NCBI GenBank assembly: GCA_911728435.2
Contig: OU452205.1
Coordinates: forward strand, 12,220,260-12,284,259
DNA: 64,000 nucleotides
Source of the DNA: Apoderus coryli
Lineage: Eukaryota > Arthropoda > Insecta > Coleoptera > Attelabidae
Reading direction: 5' to 3'
The translations under genes and the position numbers were made by a program. Position 1 is the first letter of the stretch; each line of letters starts with the position of its first letter. Under the pieces are notes generated by a model. It saw only the letters and a program-made list of their open reading frames with translations, had not been told where the DNA came from and did not search any database. Positions 54,995-64,000 of this stretch are shown piece by piece.

Positions 54995-57080
54995 ATCTTT
55001 ATTTTGATTGATATATAACGCTACCTACATAGGTACCTATGTGAAGTAAAAAAAATTAGAAAGATGTGCATTTTTATACCATTTGACAAGAATTTTGCAA
55101 CAATTTTCTTAATCTGCTCGCGACTTAGAATAATATGTCCCAAGATTTCTTCATAGACCAATAATTCTTATAAGGAAAATAAACGTAAAAATATATTCAC
55201 ATTCTAAATATAGATTAATAATGTGTGTGCGTTTGACAGCTTTATTTTTAGCTTTATACAAATTTATTTGTAACAATACATCGTGAACATAATAAAATAG
55301 AATCCTCTGACTATATAAATTATGGTTTTATAAATAAATTTAAACACCACGCAATTTTGTACATTTTCTTTGCCGCGGTGTTCTGTCCTATTCAAAATAG
55401 CAAGCATATTAGCATGAATCACTTTATATTTACTGCTGGATACTTACATACAGGTCGTTGAGAAAGAATGGGAACTAAACTGCTAGCAAGATTTATTGAA
55501 TTCTTTAAAAAATAGCCAGACTTGTTTGGGAGAAATATATTTAATAGCATTAAAAATTCCAAGACTTACGTGGATAGTGGATACATATTATACTGATTTA
55601 GAAAAGCATAATGTTAAAAAGTAAATTTTGTAGGTTTGTTAAATTATATTTAGACAAATAATTTCCAACCAACATTTCACGAAACACATAATATGTATTA
55701 TATATCGTGAAATTTATTACTAACAAAATAACTATTGCATTGACAAATCAATATAAAACCTAAACAAATTTAGATAGTATTCGTTAGTATAATTGATACG
55801 CCCGCCATGATTATTACTACTAATTAATGTCTACAATTTGTCATAGTTGTTGATTATTTTTGTCAAGTGTCATATTTATTTGCTATCTAAAGCCATCATG
55901 GCCGACTAAAATCAATTACATTTCAAATTCCATCGTACTATTGTAATAGAAAAATGTAAAATTGCCAATATTTTGAAAACTATCAGTTTTTGGGATAGAC
56001 ATCCTGTCATAAACTTGCCCTTATTTTTGATGCAAAAAAATAAAAAATATATAAAATGGGGGGTTGTCATTTAAAAATTTTGATTTATGACACTTTCTTC
56101 AATTTGATTTTTTACCCTTTTTTGTATGGTTAGCCTTTTTATTTTTTACGTATCGTGATCCTATGCATGCACTCGTTTTCTCTCGCCGCTATATATATAA
56201 TAGTGTATGGTATAGGATATAGTGTGTAGCATACACCACAAATATCTCTCTCTCCCTCATATTTGTTATATGCTTCATCTCTTTTACGGGACAAAAATAT
56301 TAAATCGTGTCGTGACGTGACGCGACCTTGAAAAATCACTCTCATGCGGCCAAAGATGTATTCACTTCAAGAAAACTACACTCATTCAATTGAAAAACAT
56401 TGAAAAAGTTCTGTGCAGAATAAACACAAACATCAATAAACAACTATTAAGCACATTAAATAATCAACGCATAACAACTCCTACCGAAAAGGTGTTACTC
56501 GAGGTCAAAATGATTTTGTTCCGCATTTATAATAATATGACAGGCTTTTGCTTTTTCTCATTTTAGAATAATAAACAAATCCAGTCAAGATTGAGGAAAT
56601 GTTTTTAATAATAACAAGACGCACAACTTAATGAAGAGAATAAGGCGTAACAAGTAATAATGAAGTAGTGTACGTATATTATTGTAAATAACTTAAGTAA
56701 TGTATCAATCATTCTGAAACGAGATTCTTTATACATTAACGTGACCTTATATAGCTAATATTTGTTCCGTATAAGGTATATTAAGTAATATCTATCATAT
56801 TTTACATGTTAGATTGAACATAACTATAGGTATTAGAAGACAACAATACCTTATAATCAAGTGTAGGCTTATTTTCCAAATTATGGGGTTTCAACTTCAA
56901 CTCTAATAGAGCTTGTTTTGTGTATTATTGAAACAACTATTACCAAATTGAGCGATTAATTTTAAAAAGATGTTTCTACAAATATTGATTAAAATTAAAG
57001 TTCTACATTCGTTCTCCGTTTCACTGCTTGCATTGGCTTATTTTAAACATCCCCATATTTTCACGCTGTCCAATAGTATG
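54995..57080. other. AT-rich non-genic stretch
   Basis: No gene supported. A GA-rich and CT-rich patch occurs at 56160-56260 (TCTCTCTCTCCCTC). Confidence 0.4.
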
Positions 57081-57084
57081 TGGA

Positions 57085-57401
57085 GTTGCCTCGAGACACG
57101 AGACGTCCCGTCAAACTATATTCACTATAACTATCACTGTTTTTCTTTATATAAATAGCTTCGAAACCTTCGAAATTAGCGAAATAATTTATTAATAATA
57201 ATAAACTGTCAATTTGTTTTAATTGTATCGTCGGCGTTGCTATGGTGATTTTTCATAACCGATGCTAATTTTGTCATTACCAGGAAATTTACCCGTGCAT
57301 TTTTAAATATTTCCCACTAGTTGTCCAGCATTACAATGTACTACATTTTCAAGTTATGATTGAACATATAATAAAGGCATTTAAAGACGTAGAAAAAATA
57401 T
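57085..57401 (+). repeat. Dispersed repeat 'X' copy 3, head missing
   Basis: From TCAAACTATATTCACTATAA, through GGCGTTGCTATGGTGATTTT and TTTCCCACTAGTTG, to AAAGACGTAGAAAAAATATG. It lies 90 bp upstream of copy 4, same orientation. Confidence 0.7.
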
Positions 57402-57488
57402 GTTTAAGTATATATCCTGTTAAAAATCAGAAAATAATGCTTATACGTTTTTATAACCTATAAAAGCTATAAGTAGGTATATAAATAT

Positions 57489-57985
57489 TAAGTATATTGT
57501 GCAACGAACATGAAATGACATATATTTCCTACGAGTATGATCGTGAGTGTGAGTTTCACACTATACTTTTTCTACGACTGTTTTAATGCTTTTGAATAAA
57601 TTTAACATAATTTTTAGGAAAATATTTGTTTTTCGAAACTTACCCCTGTTACCGTATATGCCTAAATACGATAAATTAGAAGTATTAAATTGACTAGGTG
57701 GTGTTAAACTATATTTACTATCACTGTTTATGTGTTTTAAAATTAGCGAAATACTTCATAATAATTATTATTAATTATAAATACCAAAACTGTCAATTTG
57801 GTGTTTGTATTTTCGGCGTTGCTATGGTGATTTTTCATGCCCGCCGCTACTTTTGTCATTACCAGGAAATTTTATCCGTGCGCAATAATATTTCCCACTA
57901 GTTGCCTACCAACTAGTGGGAAATATTATTACGCACGGGTAAATGAAAAACAGCATTTAAAGACAGTCGTAGAAAAAATATTTTG
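57489..57985 (+). repeat. Dispersed repeat 'X' copy 4, with terminal 29-bp hairpin
   Basis: The best 3' end of the family. 57876-57904 and 57910-57938 are almost perfect inverted 29-mers (CCGTGCG..CACTAGTTG, five-base loop CCTAC), followed by ACAGTCGTAGAAAAAATATT at 57964-57983. That sequence complements TTTTTCTACGACTGTTTT near 57566. A 67-codon frame is open here and in copy 1, but it is not conserved in copy 2. Confidence 0.8.
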
Positions 57986-57989
57986 TAGT

Positions 57990-60620
57990 AATGCATGAAA
58001 ATCCACGTATCCGTCTGGCTATAAAAAAGATTTCAACAAAAATTTGTTCATTTAATTGTCGCCGCCGTCACGTTGTTTTATATGAATGATTCCCATAGTT
58101 ATACGGGCATGTATAAAAAATATGTTCTTCATATGCCTACATTTCTATAAAAAAAAAACATATAGGTAGAAGGTGAATGCTGGCCGGTGTTACATTAAAA
58201 GTTTTGGGAAAAGTTACCAGACGATTCTTTCGAAAATTTAAATCAACTCAGATCAACCTAATATATCAACCTATAATATTGTCATTTTGTACGACTTATA
58301 CCGGAATTTGATATCAACTAAGAATAAATAATTTATTTTGAATACAAGTCCACGGAAAATATTTGTCATTTTACCATTTGAATAGACAGAATATTGAAAT
58401 TTTCAAGGCAGGTCAAGAACGTCGTAGGAAATAGATATTTACCTAAGAAGTGCGGAAAAAACAGTTTCCTTCCGCATTTTTTTTTTCCCTACGAGCACTT
58501 CAAATTTCGCAGTAACAAACTACCTGGACTGTCAAACTGACAATTCAGGTAACAACAATAATTGACAAATCGGACAAATATGCTTTTTGTATTTTCTGGA
58601 GACCTGTTTGGGCAAAAAAACGTCAAAATAAATCATTTATTTAAATACAGCTGAAGATAGGTAGACGGAAGTGTTACATCAAAATACTCCAAAATGATGG
58701 ATGGTGAATCCAAAAATACAATAATATATAGGGTATTCTATTTGAAATAAGAAAGTTAGTATCAACTCCCGGTATAACCGGAAGTCTTATAAATATGACA
58801 ATATTATACACTGATAGATTATGTTGACTTGAATTATAACTTAAATTTTCAAAACAATGGTAAGCTTACTTTTCGCAAAACTTCTAATGTACTATAGACC
58901 AGCAATCATCCTGTATGAATTATTGTTAAAACCTTTTATATGTAGTTTCTACATGTTTGTTGTGGCGCGAAAAGATTAAAGCTCATTATTTATATGTATT
59001 TGATGCTCATTACATCTAATTAGACAATTCAAGTACAAATAAAAGCAGCGAAATAGAAATAGATACATATACATTTAGTTCAAGTTGGTACAAATTTAAT
59101 TTCCATTTATAATTAGTGTATATATTTATAAAGAAATAAAAACCAGTATTAAATATAACTTTTCTCTTACATTTCAAAATACGAGTTGGGTGAAAAAAAT
59201 ACATCCTTAATTCACATCTGATACACACTCACAGGTGGGCTGAAATAGGCCAGGGAGACCTGCTCAATTGACTACAATACGTTAGCAATGACTTGTCAAG
59301 TTTTAGAATATACAGGGAATAATTGAGATTTTTGATAAACGTATGCATATAGGTAATTTCAATCAGTATGACGAATTAGAAACAGTCTTTTAACTCAACA
59401 AGCTAACATAATATGAATGCATTTTTAAAAATATTTTGAATGTAATGTTCCCTAAATGCTTTGCAGTTTTGGATTCTACACACAAAAACTTTTGTTAATA
59501 TGTTTTTTTTTTTAGAAAATTATAAGTTTATGAAAGATACTTTTCACGTGCGTAATCGATCTAATTACTATATTTTTTTTATTCTATTAGAAAATGCACA
59601 AAATTGAAAAATCCACATATTATATTAGCGATATATCAATTACAGGCTCTCCCAAAATGTGGACTGTTACCCAAATTTAATAGTAATGAAAACTCATTTC
59701 TTTTTAATACAGCACCCTGTATTTTAGTACCTTCGAATAGACCAATAACACTGTTTTTAATACCAGCAAATTAAACATATTAACTTCTCTTCAAAGAGAA
59801 CCCTCGTCCTAGTCCTAAATCACCCACTTAGCTATAGCTATAGGTAGGCTATGGAGGGTTTAGTTTCAACTAGACCTGATAACCGCTTACAGTTCACAAA
59901 TAATGATATGTATGACAATATTGTAGGTCAATTATTGGTCTATTCTAAGGTGCCATAAAATATACAATGTTGTATATAAAAAATATATAATTAAGTTTGA
60001 GTAAAAATTCACATATTTGGGACACTCTGTAAGATAGCACCCTTATAACATGTAGAACTTTTAATTACATGCATTTTGTAATCGAAGAAAAAACATTAAC
60101 GACAGATGGTGCGGTAATTTTCTAAAATATAATAATTATTATTATTATTTTCAAAAACGGTAGGTATAGGTGTACAAAAAGTTACTTAGAATTTTAGTAC
60201 ATATTCGAACTGAAAAATATATAGGTTGTTCCATTTAAAATTCCAGTGTCACCATTGGTTTCCGGTAGATGTGGCAAAGCTACATTTGAGAAAAGGTTTT
60301 TGAAAAATTCCCTAGATTTTTTAAGATCCCTCTTATAACGTGAATCATCCTATATAAAACAAATTTGGCAATCAATGGTTTATTTATATTTGAAATCATA
60401 TTTGATAACTTGGTGTTGGCTTTGGTCTCGTATGTTCTTTTTTGATTTTGGTTCTAAAATATTAAAAAAAATATAGATAAGATAATTCAATGTCCTTTAA
60501 AAATGCGTGTACTTACATAAGATTTTGAGGGTTGTGGTCATTGCAGGTTAGCGGTCTTATCTGCATTAACAATCATATGAAAAAAAAAACATATTTTTGA
60601 TATTTTGTGCTTAAGATTTG
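57990..60620. other. AT-rich stretch with repeat scraps
   Basis: A CCGGTATAACCGG repeat copy is at 58722-58790 (ATATAGGGTATTCTATTTGA, then CCCGGTATAACCGGAAGT). Transposon-end words are near 59723 (CAGCACCCTGTATTTTAG), 60005 and 60215. No gene seen. Confidence 0.45.
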
Positions 60621-60984
60621 AGAAATCAGTGCTTTCATTTTAAAACTTGCCACCCAGAATAGCTCGTCTTCTGAAGTATACACGGAAAAAACACGTCGCT
60701 GTTGTCTTCGAGAGCCAACTTCAAAACCATTGTTGGTTCAGCCTCAGCCACCAAAATTTAATAATTGCAAATGTCATCTCCTGTCTTCTAACACATCATT
60801 TAAAGCAGCTTAAAATGGTTTATCCGTATACCAAGAATAAATGAAATTTTGGATCAGTTTCTAAGATATAGGCATGAAAATCATAGTAGAAAACGAAATA
60901 ATACAGCAAAAAATATCAATAGCAAAAAAATAGATATAACTAGTCCATACTTTATCATTACATGCTTAGTATTGTTTTATTAAT

Positions 60985-61140
60985 ACACCAAGCGGCCAAT
61001 AGACTCAGTTGCAGTCCTCACGGCAATAGTTAAACCTTAAAAATATTCATTTATAACTCACGGATGAACCTTAAAACACAGAACACTCGATCGAATCGAA
61101 TATAGCGATACATTGCTTGCATCTCTATTAATGGAAAAAA
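60985..61140 (+). repeat. Dispersed repeat 'W' copy 1
   Basis: AAGCGGCCAATAGACTCAGT, then TGCAGTCCTC, then CATTGCTTGCATCTCTA. Copy 2 is at 63758-63893, same orientation. Non-coding. Confidence 0.7.
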
Positions 61141-62089
61141 GGTGACATTTTTAGCATCCCCGTCAAATGTATTGTATCGGTTAGTTCTGCATTTTTGTTT
61201 ACAATAACATTCGTCGCGTCAAATACTAATATTTTTTTTTTATACAGTTTGCTCAATTGTTAGGCTATTTGGCATATATCAAAATATTATAATTTTTCCG
61301 CGCTATACGATAATCGTAAATTCATATCATGAGAGTGTATCATTAATGAAATATCTGGTAAAAAGAATTTAATAAACATGCCAGGTAACAATATGTGCAG
61401 ACCGTCTACAATGTCAATGATAATAATAATAAAATTCCACGGAACCTTATGAAAACGTTAAAACATACGCCAACAAGTATGCCTTGATTGGTTTTTACAA
61501 ATTGTCGTTAAATGAGGACGCCCAGAACCTATATGGTGACGTCGCGACGTTAAAATAGACATAATCGAAAACAAATTTGACAACTTGTGTCACTAAAAAA
61601 GAATTCTGCCAGATTTAGTTCAAGTGAATCGTATGAAAATGAAAATGAGTATAAATTAGGCGTTTTTATAGATATAATGTTTTAATATTTTGTATATTAT
61701 TGTGGAAGTAAAATCAAGTATCTAATCATATTGTATGTGAAATATTTTGTATATTGTGTGGATTTCTTGAGGAAAATGTTTGATGTTTGTGGTGAAATGT
61801 ATATTTTTCTTTCCTAATAACATTCGTTTCATGGCAAAATTGACGAAAAATAACCCCGACCTGACCTGAATGTACTGAACTGTATGAAAAACACATGGCA
61901 TATTTGACACTTGTTTGGCTTTGGAAGAGATATACACGGCCTGGAACTCGTTTTAGTTGAAGATTAGGGTGCATAAGAGCTATCACGTTTTATTATAATA
62001 GTTAAAACAGTAAAGAGTTGTTGGTTTATACGTTGGATTGGCAGAGAGTACAGTAACAAAGTGAAAATCGTTGTGCTCGTGGGACAGCA

Positions 62090-62695
62090 ACAGTTTTCAA
62101 CGTTAAGCACCCTGGTAAAAATATAAGCCACCACTATGTACTTGATTTAGTAAGAAAATTTGAGGCTGGTTCTGTGTGTAATAATATGAAAATTAGTGAA
62201 CCAAGGATTCTGGCCTTCTTGGTAATTTTGATATGAATCCTAACAATTTAGTTCCAAAAGTAGCCGACCTAACTGGCATTTCACCGAGTTGTATACATAA
62301 GGTACTCAAACAAAATAGGTTCTTTCCGTACAAGCTGCAAATTCATCAACTAAGTGAAGACGATTATGACAGAAGGATACAGTTCTGTTAAGAGATGACT
62401 AGAAAACCTGTCACCAGTCAGGTTTTCTAGTCTACCTCTATTTAGAACTCTTAAAAACTTTTCCTCGGAAATGGATTGGAAGGAGAACATGCCCAAGAGT
62501 GACCGTCTAGATCTCCAGATTTAACGCCTTTAACGCCGAGGACTTCTTTCTTTGGAGGTACTTAAAAATTGAAGTTTATAAAACTCATGATGACCTCAAA
62601 ACTAGAATAACTCTACCCTGTATGCAGATATTTCCGGAAACATTACGAAATCTCCGGCAAGAATTTGAAATTAAACTGTATTATTGTTGATAAAA
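62090..62695 (+). pseudogene. Transposase relic (Tc1/mariner superfamily), centre deleted
   Basis: Frames on the plus strand give FNVKHPGKNISHHYVLDLVR and KFEAGSV (N-terminal HTH). DMNPNNLVPKVADLTGISPS and CIHKVLKQNRFFPYKLQ follow (second HTH), then LSEDDYDRRIQFC and a TAA. After a deletion that removes both first catalytic aspartates comes FPRKWIGRR, then a degraded SPDLTPLD-type block (SRFNAF..EDFFLWRYLK), then THDDLKTRI, PETLRNLRQEFEIKLYYC and stop. It is the same transposase group as the relic at 16.2-16.7 kb, here with the N-terminal half preserved. A perfect 14-bp hairpin (62397-62410 with 62419-62432) sits at the deletion junction. Confidence 0.82.
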
Positions 62696-62879
62696 TAATG
62701 GTGATTTTGACTTTTAAAATTATAAAGGGAGGTTTGTGGAGAACACAAAATTCAACCAACAGTGGTTTTGAAGTTGTTCATCAAAAACAAGATCGACGTG
62801 TTTTTGCTGAATATCGTGGTTACTTTAGAGGACGAGTCATTGTAGGTGTCAAGTTTTAAAATGAAAGCCGTGTATAGGT

Positions 62880-63755
62880 ATAATACTGTCACTAAAAAGT
62901 ATAAAATTTTTTTATTTTCTATGATTAAACTTGGTCTGGAAATGAGTACAGTTAATTTAACAGACATATGTGAGGACTTTAAATACTTTGTATTTATTCA
63001 GACCAAAAAAAATATACACATCTATTTACGTAAGTAACCACTCATAATGAGATATCAGGAAATGATTGCTTCTATTTGGTTGTGCCAATCAATTTCAATT
63101 CTTATAACAGTCAAGTTTATTAATATCACCGTAAAAAGCCAGAATTAGTGTACTCTGCAACTTGTCTATAGCCAACTAAGTGGCTAATTAAAATATATTG
63201 TATTATTTATTTTGACATGTTACATTTAGAGAATATACAATATACGAGTATTTCTTGACGTAAAAAAACAATGTAACTATTTAGAATGACTTTGTAACAA
63301 AGCTTACCTAGAATATTTTCTGACGTCATCTGTACTCGGTAATTATTCAACTTTCTTGTGCTAACACAAATTAATCTTTATCATCATCAATAAAATAATC
63401 GTAATATTTATTGGTTTGTATGTAGAACTTTTTGTAATATATACATAGCATGTGAGTCGGTCACTACAAACGCCATAGAGACTTACTAGACAGGGTTTTC
63501 AATTTTTCGGTTTTATATTATCTGAACTCCCAGTATGTTTACAATCTGTCACGAAGCTGACTTAACTTTCTTTCAGGCTGTATTAACACAAATCATCAAA
63601 TTTCAAAGTCATTTTATCCAAATTTCCAAGTACCTACACAAACATTCATCCAAAAAGTATTTTCCAAAATAATATATTTCTTAAAATCATAGACATCTGT
63701 CCTAATTGTATTTCAAATGTGTTTTTTTTTTTTGTTTCGACATTTATATTAAAAA
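62880..63755. other. AT-rich non-genic stretch
   Basis: Nothing supportable seen. Confidence 0.4.
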
Positions 63756-63757
63756 TA

Positions 63758-63893
63758 AGCGGCCAAGAGACTCAGTTGCAATCCTCGAGACAATAGTTCA
63801 ACCTTAAAAAGAAATTGAGATCGAATGGAATATATCAATTTATTGCATCTCTAATAATGACAGATTATAACGATACATTTCTTGCATCTCTAT
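63758..63893 (+). repeat. Dispersed repeat 'W' copy 2
   Basis: AAGCGGCCAAGAGACTCAGT, then TGCAATCCTC, then TTGCATCTCTA. It contains a short duplication of the end (GATACATTTCTTGCATCTCT). Confidence 0.7.
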
Positions 63894-63939
63894 GACCCAG
63901 TTCATTGAACTTTTTTTGTTATTATTGTCTGCACATGTT

Positions 63940-64000
63940 GTTACTCACGGGGTCATTTAATGTTATTTATTATTGAAATTGTAACCCGTCTGATGAGGGC
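63940..64000 (+). ncRNA. Candidate hammerhead ribozyme cut by the window edge
   Basis: GTTACT (63940-63945) would be the 5' strand of stem III, with CTC as cleavage triplet (C17 at 63946). ACGGG (63947-63951) pairs with CCCGT (63985-63989) as stem I. Then the invariant CTGATGA (63990-63996) and GGGC as the start of stem II reach the last base. The loop of stem I is long (33 bases). The remaining half lies outside the window, so this is a prediction. Confidence 0.4.

Larger units (their letters stand above)
60627..62872 (+). mobile_element. Decayed DDE transposon with about 120-bp TIRs
   Basis: The left end CAGTGCTTTCATTTTAAAAC, extending to TTGGTTCAGCC (60627-60750), is inverted at 62752-62872 (AACCAACAGTGGTTTTGAAG, then GACGTGTTTTTGCTGA, then TTTTAAAATGAAAGCCGTG). 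TA follows the right end; the left flank is AT, probably a mutated TA. It encloses a transposase relic and a nested dispersed repeat at 60991-61140, which explains the 2.2-kb length. The 190-bp MITE at 40935-41124 shares its TIR. Confidence 0.88.

Overview
The window is AT-rich eukaryotic DNA, almost certainly from an insect genome. The evidence is indirect: a non-LTR retrotransposon of the CR1/Jockey group, an insect-type mariner, other Tc1/mariner-superfamily elements, many palindromic non-autonomous DNA elements and a retro-copied NAP1 gene. Long operon-like gene runs, bacterial ribosome-binding sites, tRNAs and rRNAs are absent. I see no intact host protein gene. The stretch looks like intergenic or long-intron DNA built up by nested transposon insertions. 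I cannot fix the insect order from the sequence.

Layout. 0-6 kb: a possible C-terminal exon or gene tail at the left edge (minus strand), a dimeric tandem array at 1.57-1.96 kb and a decayed LINE reverse transcriptase at 2.8-3.35 kb. 6.6-9.2 kb: a large palindromic element flanked by TTAA, with a smaller palindrome and a LINE fragment lodged at its centre. 10.5-12.3 kb: a small palindrome, then a processed NAP1 pseudogene. The pseudogene is interrupted by a 90-bp insert with 12-bp direct repeats, and that insert folds as a complete hammerhead ribozyme. 14-18 kb: transposase scraps and a 1.73-kb Tc1/mariner-like element (15869-17598) inserted at TA into a repeat whose uninterrupted copy lies at 54.4-55.0 kb. 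24.5-28.7 kb: a two-ORF LINE on the minus strand with both frames open; this is the best-preserved coding unit here. 28.7-43.9 kb: palindromic elements, one of them a 190-bp MITE related to the larger transposon at 60.6-62.9 kb, plus a broken cysteine-rich transposon-type ORF. 45.5-47.3 kb: a recursive-splice-like site and a GC-rich island that could be a promoter and first exon. 47.6-51.4 kb: a decayed mariner inside a palindrome, another palindrome and Gypsy gag/protease remnants. 52.5-54.3 kb: a 1.76-kb palindrome. 57-58 kb: two copies of a dispersed repeat with a 29-bp perfect hairpin. 60.6-62.9 kb: a decayed DDE transposon with about 120-bp terminal inverted repeats.

The most unusual content is RNA-structural. 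The hammerhead at 11834-11884 has every canonical core base, three stems and a GUC cleavage triplet. A second candidate runs off the right edge of the window (63940 onward), with a predictable continuation. Independently, at least nine dispersed sites carry a motif CTGANGA-W-(hairpin)-GAAAC. The hairpin stem sequence differs at each site but stays self-complementary at most of them, which is the signature expected of a structured RNA or cruciform shared by several repeat families.
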